Shown: positions 16,937 to 25,607, counted from the first letter of the stretch. The stretch: 64,000 nucleotides of DNA from Kitasatospora sp. NBC_01246 (GCF_036226505.1 NZ_CP108484.1:496001-560000), one strand, 5' to 3'. A program made the numbers and translations. The notes: generated by a model from the letters alone, not told the origin.

Positions 16937-17857
16937 GTGACGACCTCCCGAGCACTGTCGATCGCCCTCCAGGACACCGACCGGCCCCGGCTGCGGCCGC
17001 TGCCGATCGAAGCAGCCGAACTGCTGCACGATGTCGACGCTCCGCCACGTCTGGTCGCTCATCTCCGCGTGGTCCACGACGTCGCGGGGCAACTCCTCGA
17101 ATGGCTCGGCACCCGCGGCCTCGATCTGGGGATCGACCCGGATGCCGTCCTGTTCGGCGCCGCCACGCACGACATCGGCAAGACGCTGCACCCCGCCGAG
17201 CTGTCCGCTCCGGGCGCACGGCACGAGGAGGCCGGCCGGGACCTCCTCCTCGCCCGGGGCGTCGATGCCGACCGGGCACGCTTCGCCGCGACGCACGCCG
17301 CCTGGGCCACCGAGGCGGCCGGGACGGAGGACCTCCTGGTCAGCCTGGCCGACACGAGCTGGAAGAACAAGCGCGTCCCCGGGCTCGAAGACCTCGTCGT
17401 CGCCAGGCTCGCCGCGGCGAGCGGGAGGCCGGCCTGGGAGGAGTTCACCGAGCTGGACACCGTGCTCACCCGCATCGGCGACCGGGCCGACGAACGGCTC
17501 GCCTTCCAGCTCGCCCACCCCACGGCGGGGGGCAGCCCACGGCTGACGGACCTCACCCACGCGCTCGCCGACTGGTTCGCCGCGAACGAGCCGGCTGTCC
17601 GCGCACGCGGGATCGCCACCGAACTGGGGCACTCCCCGGACGACGGCCGGCTCAAGAACAGCGCCTGGCTGACCCTCGAAGCCGGCCGCCGGGCCATCAT
17701 GATCACCGTCTGGAGCAGCGGCGAGACCGAACTCGACGACGTGGACCTCGACACCGGCGACAACCGCCCCGAGCACCGGGACCTGACGACCGCTCAGGAG
17801 CTGCACGACATCCTCGCGTCCGCCCTCGACCGGGCCGACCCCGGCACCGACGCCTGA
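16937..17857 (+). CDS. HD-domain phosphohydrolase-like protein with extra C-terminal domain
   Basis: 306 aa from GTG 16937. Residues ~35-150 are an HD metal site domain: HDV, VAHLRVVHDVA, then AATHDIGKT supplying the His-Asp pair, and FAATHAAW. HD proteins hydrolyse phosphate esters or nucleotides in the cytoplasm. The last ~75 residues (from about RLKNSAWLTLEAGRRA) look like a separate small alpha/beta domain with WSSGETELDD, reminiscent of small immunity-like modules, but I cannot name it. Its stop is in the same frame as the truncated GH89 sequence that follows. Substrate unknown. Confidence 0.8.
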   Translation: MTTSRALSIALQDTDRPRLRPLPIEAAELLHDVDAPPRLVAHLRVVHDVAGQLLEWLGTRGLDLGIDPDAVLFGAATHDIGKTLHPAELSAPGARHEEAGRDLLLARGVDADRARFAATHAAWATEAAGTEDLLVSLADTSWKNKRVPGLEDLVVARLAAASGRPAWEEFTELDTVLTRIGDRADERLAFQLAHPTAGGSPRLTDLTHALADWFAANEPAVRARGIATELGHSPDDGRLKNSAWLTLEAGRRAIMITVWSSGETELDDVDLDTGDNRPEHRDLTTAQELHDILASALDRADPGTDA

Positions 17858-19069
17858 CCGCGCGGAAGGGGGCGGGGCCGCCTACCGTGGCACCCGCAGG
17901 CCACCTGGGCGATCCTGGGCTGGGAGAGCAACCCGTCGGGCGCCGTGCTGTCGGGGGTGGACCGCGGCCGGATGCTGATCCTGGACGGCCTGGCCGACCG
18001 CTACGACGGGCTCGACCGCGAGCCGCAGTGGCAGGGCGCCCCGTACGCCTTCGGGACGATCCCGAACTTCGGCGGCCACACCTCGCCGGGAGCGAACTCG
18101 GCCGTGTGGGTGCGGCGGTTCCAGCAGTGGCGGACCAAGCCGGGCAGCGCACTGCAGGGCATCGCGTACCTGCCGGAGGCGGTGGGGACGGATCCTGCGG
18201 CGTTCGAGCTGTTCGGCCGGCTCGCCTGGGAGCCCGCCGGGATCGATCAGGCCGCGTGGTTCGCCGCCTACGCGGCGCGCCGCTACGGCGCGGTCGACCC
18301 GCATGCGGCGGCGGCGTGGGAGGCCCTTCGGCAGGGCCCGTACAGCATGCCGTCCGGCCGGTGGAGCGAGGCGCAGGACAGCCTGTTCGCGGCGCGCCCG
18401 AGCCTGACCGTGGCGACCGCCGCGACGTGGAGCCCCCCGGCGATGCGCTACGACCCGGCACGGGTGCGCGCCTCGCTCGACGAACTGCTGCTGGTGGCAC
18501 CGGCGTTGCGGTCCTGCGACGCGTACCGGTTCGACCTGGTGAACGTCGCCCGGCAGGCGCTGGACAACCGGGCGCGAGCGCTGCTGCCGCAGATCGCGAG
18601 CGCCTACCACGCGCGGAACCGGACGCTGTTCCGGTCGCTGGTGCGCGAGTGGGAGGCCGACCTCGCGCTGGTCGACCGCCTGTCCGGGACCGACGCGCGG
18701 TCCATGGTCGGGCCGTGGATCGCCGCCGCCCGCTCGTGGGGCGCCGACGCGGCGGAGCGCGACCGGCTGGAGTACGACGCACGGTCGGTCCTGGCGAACT
18801 GGAGCGGCCGCGTCCCGAGCGACGTCCACGGGCTGCACGACTACGCGAACCGGGAGTGGGCGGGCCTGGTCGCCGGCCTCTACGCCCGGCGGTGGAGCTC
18901 CTACTTCTCGTCGCTGGACGAGGCTCTGACGAGCGGCGCGCCGCCGGCGTCGATCGACTGGTTCGCCATGGACGACGCATGGTCGCGGCAGACCGCGCCG
19001 CTTCCGACCTCCCCCTCGGGGGACCAGGTGGACCTGGCGCGGGAGGTCGCGAAGGCCCTGCCGGGCTGA
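17858..19069 (+). pseudogene. 5'-truncated alpha-N-acetylglucosaminidase (GH89/NAGLU)
   Basis: The frame encodes the C-terminal half of a NAGLU-type lysosomal/bacterial GH89 enzyme: LSGVDRGRMLILDGLAD, NFGGH, AYLPEAVG, YAARRYG and, near the end, HDYANREWAGLVAGLY and RRWSSYF. Similarity already exists upstream of the first start codon (GTG 17945), in HPQATWAILGWESNPSG from about 17890, so the coding sequence is cut at its 5' end rather than starting here. Signal peptide, N-terminal domain and the first catalytic Glu are missing; the Glu of the PEAVG region, equivalent to the PEG segment in human NAGLU, remains. No internal stop or frameshift is seen. The break is directly behind the HD gene. 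A remnant is most likely. Confidence 0.8.
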
Positions 19070-19147
19070 ACGGGGCGGTGAGCGCCACCCGTTCCACGCG
19101 GTTCCGACAACGGCCGGGCCCTACCGGTGACATGCCCCCCTCGGCGG

Positions 19148-19188
19148 ACCGCGGGGCCGGCACCCTTCCGGGTACCGGCCCCGCGGGT
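19148..19188. terminator. Hairpin terminator between convergent genes
   Basis: CCGCGGGGCCGG (19149-19160) pairs with CCGGCCCCGCGG (19175-19186). It lies between the GH89 remnant and the leftward small secreted gene ending at 19205. Confidence 0.7.
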
Positions 19189-19204
19189 CAATACAGCTGG
19201 CGGA

Positions 19205-19435
19205 TCAGTAGAACCAGACGGAGAGGCGGGCCGTGTTCGGGGCCGCGTCACAGAAGTAGGTGACCGCCTGGCCCGACGACACGTAGGCCTTGCCCGCGGT
19301 CTCGCACGCGGCAGCGCTCGGGTACATCCCGATGTAGGTGAAGCCGGTCGCCTGGGCGGCCGGGGCCGCCAGGAGCGCGCCACCGGCCAGGACGCCGGCC
19401 AGGGCCACGGAGGAGACCACTCTGCGAATCGCCAT
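19205..19435 (-). CDS. Small secreted Cys-containing protein
   Basis: 76 aa. Signal peptide MAIRRVVSSVALAGVLAGGALLA with cleavage after AQA. The mature 41 residues (TGFTYIGMYPSAAACETAGKA... ending SVWFY) carry two Cys, spaced about 20 apart, likely a disulfide. Many Streptomyces encode such tiny secreted proteins of unknown role. A TTG 15 bases upstream is an alternative start; neither has a strong ribosome site. The upstream region is shared with the divergent rph transcript. No functional prediction is justified. Confidence 0.65.
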   Translation of the reverse strand: MAIRRVVSSVALAGVLAGGALLAAPAAQATGFTYIGMYPSAAACETAGKAYVSSGQAVTYFCDAAPNTARLSVWFY

Positions 19436-19450
19436 GATGGTGTAGTCCAA

Positions 19451-19860
19451 TCTCGTAGAGGAACACCTGGAGGCCGCACCCTCGCTGTCTGAAGGGGAGC
19501 CTCCACCAGTCCCGGCACCTGCGGCAATGGGCCTCGGGAAGTTCGGCCGGAAGCCATCGGATCATGGAGCACCGCAAACCGGAACCGGCGCCGCCACCTG
19601 TGAAAACGCCTACACAACCCACCCGGGTCCGACGCGGCTCGGCCGAAAACAGCAGCACCGCTGGTGCGGACCCGGCACGTGCCCACCTCACGCACCACGC
19701 CGGGCGAACCACCCCACCCGCCCCACCCGCTCCACGTCCGAATCCGGCGGACGGCGGTGGGCCCGCACGTGCGAGAAGCTCGTCATTCCATCGGACGGGA
19801 ATGGGCCCGGAAATGGCGAAGGCAAGGAGAAGACTCTCCTTGCCGTTATCAAGATATAGC
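19451..19860. other. Intergenic region upstream of rph
   Basis: About 400 bases without a supported gene. Open frames here lack ribosome sites and encode Pro/Arg-rich sequence. The right edge (19790-19860) is less GC-rich, merging into the rifamycin-associated element. Confidence 0.5.
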
Positions 19861-19867
19861 GCAGCGG

Positions 19868-19886
19868 GGGGCTTGCCGCAAGGCCC
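19868..19886 (+). promoter_or_regulatory. Rifamycin-associated element (RAE)
   Basis: GGGGCTTGCCGCAAGGCCC is an inverted repeat differing at its central base from the 19-base RAE I recall as GGGGCTTGCGGCAAGGCCC, found upstream of rifamycin-inducible resistance genes in actinomycetes. It is flanked by further G and C so that the palindrome extends to 22 bases. It lies about 320 bases before rph, the expected type of target gene. Confidence 0.85.
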
Positions 19887-19903
19887 CCGGCACGGTGCAG
19901 AAT
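19873..19903 (+). promoter_or_regulatory. Candidate rph promoter overlapping the RAE
   Basis: TTGCCG (19873-19878, inside the RAE) and CAGAAT (19898-19903) form -35/-10 hexamers 19 bases apart. This would start an approximately 300-base untranslated leader to the rph ATG at 20208. Confidence 0.45.
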
Positions 19904-20207
19904 CGTCGGCCGAAGCCACCACCTGCGGAAATCGGGGTGCGCCGGCCGTGTGTCGCTGTCGACGCACGGCGGGCACGGTGGCGTCGAATCAGTGGCAGGA
20001 CCAGAGTCGGGGCCAGCGGCGGGACCAGCGGTGGAGTCGCCGGTGCCCGGTGCGGATGCGTGGGGGCACGCCCCGGCCGACACGCCGGCGGAACGGCCGG
20101 CGGGAATGAGGAACGTGCTCGACAGGAAGTTCGACGAAATCGCGGGCGCCGGTGATCCGACCGGCCGCCGCAGCGCAAGGGAACACGGCTGCCCCGGAGG
20201 TACGGCA

Positions 20208-22805
20208 ATGAGTGAGCAGTACGTGCGGGATCTTCATGAGCTGGACGAGAGCCAGAGCGCGGTCGTCGGTGGCAAGGGCGCGCACCTGGGCGCGCTCTCG
20301 CGGATCGAAGGCGTCCACGTACCGGACGGCTTCTGCGTGACGACGGACGCCTTCCGGCGGATCATGGCGGAGGCTCCGTCGATCGACGGTCTGCTCGACC
20401 GGCTCTCGCGCCTTGACCCGGACGACCGCGAGGGGGTCCGCACCCTCAGCGCGCGGATTCGCCGGGCCGTCGAGGAGATCGCCCTCCCCCACGACCTCGC
20501 GGCGGAGATCACCGGCGCACTCGGCCGGTTCGGCGAGCGGGCCGCCTACGCCGTCCGCTCCAGCGCGACGGCGGAGGACCTGCCGACGGCCTCCTTCGCC
20601 GGCCAGCAGGACACCTATCTGAACGTCGTGGGGCCGGCGGCGATCCTCCGGCACGTCAGCCTGTGCTGGGCCTCGCTGTTCACCGAGCGGGCGGTGGTCT
20701 ACCGCCGGCGCAACGGCATCGACGACCGTACGGTCCGGATGGCCGTGGTCGTGCAGCGGATGGTCCTCCCGGAGGCGGCCGGCATCCTGTTCACGGCCGA
20801 CCCCGTCACGGGCGACCGGACGGTCGCCACCGTGGACGCCGGTTTCGGCCTCGGCGAGGCCCTGGTCTCCGGGCTGGTGAACCCGGACGTCTTCAAGGTG
20901 CGGGGCGACGAGATCGTCGTCCGGACGATCGCCGCCAAGCAGCGCGCCCTGTACGCCCTGCCGGGCGGCGGTACGCGGGAGGTGGCGGTCGAGCCGCGGC
21001 GCCGCGAGCAGCCCGCGCTGACGGATGCGCAGGTCCTCCGGCTCGTGCGGCTCGGGCGGCGGATCGAGGCGCACTTCGGCACCCCGCAGGACATCGAGTG
21101 GTGCCTGGTCGACGACGGCTTCCGGATCGTGCAGAGCCGGCCGGTCACGACGCTGTTCCCCGTCCCCGAGCGCGGCGACCGGGAGAACCACGTCTACGTC
21201 TCCGTCGGTCACGGTCAGATGATGACCGACCCCATGAAGCCGCTGGGGTACTCCATGTGGCAGCTGACGGCCATGGTCGCGATGCACGAGGCCGGCGGCA
21301 GGCTGTTCGTGGACGTCACCCCGCGCCTCGCCTCGCCCACCGGCCGGGTCGCTCTCCTGGACCTCATCGGGAGGGGCGATCCGCTGGTCAGGGACGCGCT
21401 GGAGACCGTCCTGGACCGCGGTGACTTCGTCCCGACGGTCCCGGACGCGGCGCCCGTCGGCCCGCCGGCCGGTGGCGCGCCCACCCCGATCGCGACCGAT
21501 CCGGCGATCGTCACCGGGCTGATCGAACGCAGCCGGGCGTCCGTCGCCGCTCTGGAGCGCGACATCCGGACGAAGACCGGACCGGCGCTGTTCGACTTCC
21601 TGCTGGAGGCCTTCGAGGAGCACAAGCGGGTGCTCAGCGACCCGCTGAGCCTCCAGGCGATCATGGCGGGGATGGAGGCCACCTGGTGGCTCAACGACAA
21701 GCTGCGGGAGTGGCTGGGCGAGAAGAACGCGGCCGACACCCTGACGCTGTCCGCCCCCGACAACGTCACGTCGGAGATGGGGCTGGCGCTGCTCGACGTC
21801 GCGGACGTGATCCGCCCGCACCCGGAGGTGGTGGCGTTCCTGCGGGGCGTCGGGGACGAGGACTTCCTGGACGACCTGGCGAAGCTCGCGGGCGGGACCG
21901 AGGCGCGGGACGCCATCGAGGCCTACCTCGACCGGTACGGCATGCGCTGCGTCGGCGAGATCGACATCACCAGGCCGCGGTGGCGCGAGCGCCCCGACAC
22001 GCTGGTGCCCGTGATCCTCGACCACGTCCGGAACTTCGAACCGGGCGCCGCCGCACGCCGCTTCGAGCAGGGGCGGCGGAAGGCCGAGCAGAAGGAACAG
22101 GACGTGCTCACCCGCCTGCGGGCCCTGCCGGAGGGGGACCTCAAGGCCGCCGAGACCAAGGCGATGATCGACCGGGTCCGCACCTTCATCGGGTACCGGG
22201 AGTACCCCAAGTACGGCATCATCAGCCGCTACGCCGTCTACAAGCAGGCCCTGCTCCGGGAGGCCGAACGCCTGGTGGAGGCCGGTGTGCTGACCGAGCG
22301 GGAGGACGCCTTCCACCTCACGTTCCAGGAACTCCACACCGTCGTGCGAACGCACCGGGTGGACGCCGGGCTCCTCCGGCGGCGCGAGGACGCGTTCCGC
22401 TCGTACCACGCGCTCACGCCGCCCCGGGTGCTCACCTCGGACGGTGAGGCCCTCACCGGGTCGTACCGGCGCGACGACGTGCCGGCCGGGGCCCTGGTCG
22501 GCGTACCGGTGTCCGCCGGGACGGTCGAGGGAAGGGCCCGTGTCGTCCTCGACATGGCGAAGGCCGATCTCGAAGCGGGCGACATCCTGGTCACGGCCTT
22601 CACGGACCCCAGCTGGTCGCCGGTGTTCGTCGGCATCGCGGGGCTGGTGACGGAGGTGGGCGGCCTGATGACCCACGGCGCGGTCATCGCCCGGGAGTAC
22701 GGCCTGCCGGCCGTCGTCGGCGTCGAGCGGGCCACCCGGCTGATCCGGGACGGGCAGCGGATCCGCGTGCACGGGACCGACGGGTTCGTCGAGATCCTGT
22801 CCTGA
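20208..22805 (+). CDS. rph: Rifampin phosphotransferase
   Basis: 865 aa, the normal length. It inactivates rifamycins by ATP-dependent transfer of phosphate to the ansa-chain hydroxyl (C21), releasing AMP and phosphate, in a dikinase-like mechanism. N-terminal ATP-grasp domain (KGAHLGALSRIEG, RSSATAEDLPTASFAGQQDT, DPVTGDRTVATVDAGFGLGEA, DIEWCLVDDGFRIVQSRPVT), then the rifampin-binding domain (~330-755), then the swivelling phospho-His domain with His823 in GGLMTHGAVIAREYGLPA. A good GGAGG site precedes the ATG. The RAE and promoter lie 300 bases upstream, so induction by rifamycin is expected. A hairpin follows. All catalytic motifs are intact, suggesting functional resistance. Confidence 0.95.
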   Translation: MSEQYVRDLHELDESQSAVVGGKGAHLGALSRIEGVHVPDGFCVTTDAFRRIMAEAPSIDGLLDRLSRLDPDDREGVRTLSARIRRAVEEIALPHDLAAEITGALGRFGERAAYAVRSSATAEDLPTASFAGQQDTYLNVVGPAAILRHVSLCWASLFTERAVVYRRRNGIDDRTVRMAVVVQRMVLPEAAGILFTADPVTGDRTVATVDAGFGLGEALVSGLVNPDVFKVRGDEIVVRTIAAKQRALYALPGGGTREVAVEPRRREQPALTDAQVLRLVRLGRRIEAHFGTPQDIEWCLVDDGFRIVQSRPVTTLFPVPERGDRENHVYVSVGHGQMMTDPMKPLGYSMWQLTAMVAMHEAGGRLFVDVTPRLASPTGRVALLDLIGRGDPLVRDALETVLDRGDFVPTVPDAAPVGPPAGGAPTPIATDPAIVTGLIERSRASVAALERDIRTKTGPALFDFLLEAFEEHKRVLSDPLSLQAIMAGMEATWWLNDKLREWLGEKNAADTLTLSAPDNVTSEMGLALLDVADVIRPHPEVVAFLRGVGDEDFLDDLAKLAGGTEARDAIEAYLDRYGMRCVGEIDITRPRWRERPDTLVPVILDHVRNFEPGAAARRFEQGRRKAEQKEQDVLTRLRALPEGDLKAAETKAMIDRVRTFIGYREYPKYGIISRYAVYKQALLREAERLVEAGVLTEREDAFHLTFQELHTVVRTHRVDAGLLRRREDAFRSYHALTPPRVLTSDGEALTGSYRRDDVPAGALVGVPVSAGTVEGRARVVLDMAKADLEAGDILVTAFTDPSWSPVFVGIAGLVTEVGGLMTHGAVIAREYGLPAVVGVERATRLIRDGQRIRVHGTDGFVEILS

Positions 22806-22808
22806 CCG

Positions 22809-22856
22809 ACGCCCCGGCCCGGCCGGGGCGGGGCGGGGCGGGGCGGGCCGGGGCGT
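22809..22856. terminator. Hairpin with internal GGGGC repeats
   Basis: ACGCCCCGGCCC (22809-22820) pairs perfectly with GGGCCGGGGCGT (22845-22856); the loop contains a GGGGC pentamer array. It separates rph from the convergent gene at 22884. Confidence 0.7.
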
Positions 22857-22883
22857 TGGGCCCTGCCGTCGTGGTGCCCGGCG

Positions 22884-24107
22884 CTAACCCCGGCTCGGGG
22901 CGGTGGTCGGCGGAGCGTCCAGGACGGTGAAGCGCAGACCGGCCGCGGTCAGGCGGTCGATCAGCGCGCTGCCCATCGCCACCGCCGGGGTGACCTGACC
23001 GGCGGTGGGCGGCAGTTCGTCGTAGGCGAGGCTGAGCGCCGACTCGGCGAGCATCTTGGCGGTCTCGGTGTAGCCCGGGTCGCCCCCGGACACCTCGGTG
23101 AAGACCCGGTGCCCGGGGCCGGTCTCGCCGACGAAGCGGACGGTGAACCAGGAGGCCGCGCGCTGCTCGGCACCGGGCCCGGCGCCGGGCTTGCGCAGGC
23201 CGGTCAGCGCCCTTCGCAGCGGTGGCAGTTGGGCGGCGAGCGCCAGCAGGGCGAGTCCGGCGCCGCCGGCCAGCAGCACCGGGAGCCGCCGGACCGCCGC
23301 GTAGTGGCCGTAGCGGAAGACCGGGCCGTAGTCCGGCCGTGCGGCGGCCGAGCGGGCGACCACCAGCGGATCGATGGTGGGCATCGGCACCGCCCAGGCG
23401 CGGGCCTCGGCCGACCGCCGGACCGGGCCGGCCTTGGCGCTGATCCTGCGGCCGGCCGGATGGGGGTCGGCGGCGCGGCGCTCCCGCGCGGCCCGGGCGG
23501 CCGCGCGGGGACGGGACATCACGGTCAGCGCGGAGGCGAAGGTGCCGCCGGAGAACGTCCCGCCGGCCCGGACGAAGCCCCGTACCGAGACCGCGGCGCC
23601 GTCGGGCAGGGCGCCGAGTTCGCGCATCCGCTCCAGGGTGAAGAGCACTCCCAGGTCGTGCGGCACCGAGTCGAAGCCGCAGGAGTGCACCAGCCGGGCA
23701 CCGGTCTCGACGGCCCGGCGGTGGTGCAGCAGGTACATCCGGTCGACGAACTCGGGTTCGCCGGTCAGGTCGACGTAGTCGGTGCCGGCGTCCGCGCAGG
23801 CGGCCACCAGCGGCTCCCCGTGACTGAGGTAGGGGCCGACGGTGGAGACCACCACCCGGGCCGCGGCCGCCACCTCCCGCAGCGAGCCGGGGTCGGTGGA
23901 GTCCGCGATGAGCAGCGGGAGGTCGGCGCAGCCCGGCTCCAGGGTGGCGAGGTGCGCGCGCAGCGCCTCCAGCTTGCCCCGGGTGCGGCCGGCCAGCGCC
24001 CAGCGGCAGCCGGCCGGCGCGTTCCGGGCCAGGTACTCGGCCGTCAGTGCGCCGGTGAAGCCGGTGGCACCGAACAGGACCAGGTCGTACGGGCGTTCGG
24101 CGTCCAT
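22884..24107 (-). CDS. Saccharopine-dehydrogenase-like NAD(P)-binding protein (trans-acting enoyl reductase type)
   Basis: 407 aa. Rossmann motif at the start (YDLVLFGATGFTGALTAEYLA), then AGRTRGKLEAL, STVGPYLSHGEPLVAACADAGTDYVDLTGE and the SCGFDSVPHDLG segment, all typical of the actinobacterial saccharopine dehydrogenase-like/Rv2953-type family that reduces enoyl groups of lipids. A hydrophobic stretch near 275-295 (LPVLLAGGAGLALLALAAQL) may associate with membrane. It is not true lysine-pathway saccharopine dehydrogenase. ATG 24107 is preceded by a TACCG-GG-CGGTA palindrome, so a TetR regulator encoded elsewhere probably controls it. Confidence 0.85.
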   Translation of the reverse strand: MDAERPYDLVLFGATGFTGALTAEYLARNAPAGCRWALAGRTRGKLEALRAHLATLEPGCADLPLLIADSTDPGSLREVAAAARVVVSTVGPYLSHGEPLVAACADAGTDYVDLTGEPEFVDRMYLLHHRRAVETGARLVHSCGFDSVPHDLGVLFTLERMRELGALPDGAAVSVRGFVRAGGTFSGGTFASALTVMSRPRAAARAARERRAADPHPAGRRISAKAGPVRRSAEARAWAVPMPTIDPLVVARSAAARPDYGPVFRYGHYAAVRRLPVLLAGGAGLALLALAAQLPPLRRALTGLRKPGAGPGAEQRAASWFTVRFVGETGPGHRVFTEVSGGDPGYTETAKMLAESALSLAYDELPPTAGQVTPAVAMGSALIDRLTAAGLRFTVLDAPPTTAPSRG

Positions 24108-24117
24108 GAGCGTTCCC

Positions 24118-24129
24118 TACCGGGCGGTA
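24118..24129 (-). promoter_or_regulatory. TACCG-GG-CGGTA operator-like palindrome
   Basis: Perfect 12-base inverted repeat TACCGGGCGGTA 10 bases upstream of the saccharopine-dehydrogenase-like start. CGGTA half sites are typical of TetR operators in actinomycetes. No tetR gene is adjacent. Confidence 0.5.
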
Positions 24130-24260
24130 ATGACGGAGCGCCTCACGCTAGGGACCGGGGCACGACGGTGTCAACCGTCCACGCCGGGGCCCGGCGCCGC
24201 CGGCAGCGGCGGGGCAGGCCGCCCCGGGGCGATCTGGCGGAGCGTCAGCAGACCGATGTA

Positions 24261-24279
24261 ATGTCACACTTCATGACAT
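24261..24279 (+). promoter_or_regulatory. ATGTCA-N7-TGACAT inverted repeat over a start region
   Basis: ATGTCA (24261-24266) and TGACAT (24274-24279) are a perfect inverted pair covering both candidate ATG codons (24261 and 24273) of the following gene. It could be an operator that blocks transcription or a leaderless start; no regulator is adjacent. Confidence 0.4.
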
Positions 24280-25532
24280 GCACCCGCTATCTCCTGGCCG
24301 CGAGCCTCGTCGGCGCGCTCGCCCTCCCCCTGTTCCCGACCAGCGCGGCGGCCCAGGCCCAGCCCGCCTGTCGCACCGCCACCGCGCCCCCGGTCGACGC
24401 CGAACAGGCACGGCTGGCGGATCCGAGGGCGGCCGCCTTCACCGAGCGGGCCGGGCTCGGTGACTTCGTCGGGAGGTTCCCCGCCGCCCTGTGCTCCGCG
24501 CGGAACGCCGCCGAGGCCCGGGAGCTCGTGGACGCCTGGGGCCGGGCGCTCTGGCGGGCGGCGGTGGACCGCGCCCAGGACCGGCGGCGCGGCGGCGACC
24601 TGCCCGCCCGGGACGACCGCCCGCTCTACTGGACGCGGCTGGCCATGACCGTCCGGCTCGCCCAGTGGCAGCCCGCCTTCCCCGTCGACACCGCCGACCT
24701 CCGCTCGCGGTTCGAGGACGCCTCCCGCGGGCTGCTGGACAACGAGTTCAGCGGGACGCCGGGCCTGCGCCGGGTGTTCGTCAGCGGCTTCGACCCCTTC
24801 GGCCTCGACGGCGAGCTCCGCCGTGCCAACCCCTCCGGAGCCGCCGCCCTACGGCTGAACGGTCTGCGGATCACCCTGGCGGACGGCACCCGGGCCGAGA
24901 TCAGGGCCGTACTGCTCCCCGTCCGCTACGCCGACTTCGACCACGGCATCGTCGAGCGCGCCTTCGGTCCGCGCCTCTCCCCCGGCCCGCGGTCCGCCGA
25001 CCAGATCACCACCATCAGCCAGGGCTACCCCGGGCTGTTCACCGTGGAGGCCTGGGCCGGCCGCGCCCGCTCCGCCGACCCGTACCCGGACAACACCGGC
25101 ACGCTCTCCGGCGGCACCCGGGAGCACCCGGTGACCGCCCCGGGCATGGGGCCCGGTGCCGAGTTCATCGCCACCACCCTGCCCGCCGCGGCCATGACCG
25201 CCGTGCAGCAGCCGTACCCCGTCCAGCTGAACACCGTGGTCACCGAGATCCCCGCCGGGGGCGACGCGCCGGTCGACCGCGAGGACGGTCCCACCCCGGG
25301 CTCCCGGGCCGTCGAGGGCGGGGGCGGCGGGTACCTGTCCAACGAGGTGGCCTACCGCTCCAACCGACTGCGGCTGGAACTCGCCCCGCGGCTGCCCGGC
25401 GGCCACCTCCACACCCCCGTGCTCACCGGCCTCCCCGAGCACGCCGACCGGCTCACCGGCCCGGACCTGGAACGGAACGAGGCCGCGATCACCGACGAAG
25501 TCCTCGACATCCTCCGCCACGCCACGCCGTGA
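24261..25532 (+). CDS. Secreted pyroglutamyl-peptidase I-like protein lacking catalytic Cys
   Basis: 423 aa (419 from ATG 24273). Signal peptide to AAAQA, an ~130-residue helical N-terminal region, then a C15-like domain: VFVSGFDPFGLDG with NPSG, and GGGYLSNEVAYRSN followed by GGHLHTPVL. In active pyroglutamyl peptidases the motif is YLCN with nucleophile Cys; here it is Ser360. The usual Glu in the PERVAIN segment also appears replaced (SADPYPDN). His384 remains. Intracellular family members are ~215 aa, so export and the large N-terminal region are also unusual. It may be a Ser-based hydrolase, a binding protein or inactive. No ribosome site is visible. Confidence 0.72.
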   Translation: MSHFMTCTRYLLAASLVGALALPLFPTSAAAQAQPACRTATAPPVDAEQARLADPRAAAFTERAGLGDFVGRFPAALCSARNAAEARELVDAWGRALWRAAVDRAQDRRRGGDLPARDDRPLYWTRLAMTVRLAQWQPAFPVDTADLRSRFEDASRGLLDNEFSGTPGLRRVFVSGFDPFGLDGELRRANPSGAAALRLNGLRITLADGTRAEIRAVLLPVRYADFDHGIVERAFGPRLSPGPRSADQITTISQGYPGLFTVEAWAGRARSADPYPDNTGTLSGGTREHPVTAPGMGPGAEFIATTLPAAAMTAVQQPYPVQLNTVVTEIPAGGDAPVDREDGPTPGSRAVEGGGGGYLSNEVAYRSNRLRLELAPRLPGGHLHTPVLTGLPEHADRLTGPDLERNEAAITDEVLDILRHATP

Positions 25533-25607
25533 CCTCCCCGGACCGCCGGGGCGTCCGGCGCCGGCCCCGTGCGGCGGCGTCGGCCACCCCGGCCGGTCGG
25601 CCCCGGG

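Noticed and set aside
17945..19069. Intact small GH89-like gene starting at GTG 17945
   Set aside because: Family homology continues upstream of this codon and an essential half of the enzyme is absent, so a truncated gene is the better explanation.
19950..20207. N-terminal extension of rph (951-aa frame)
   Set aside because: Known Rph proteins start at the MSEQY-like position; the extension is Pro/Gly/Arg-rich leader sequence downstream of the predicted promoter.
22884..24107. True saccharopine dehydrogenase of lysine metabolism
   Set aside because: The family resemblance is to the NAD(P)-binding enoyl-reductase-like group; no lysine genes are adjacent.
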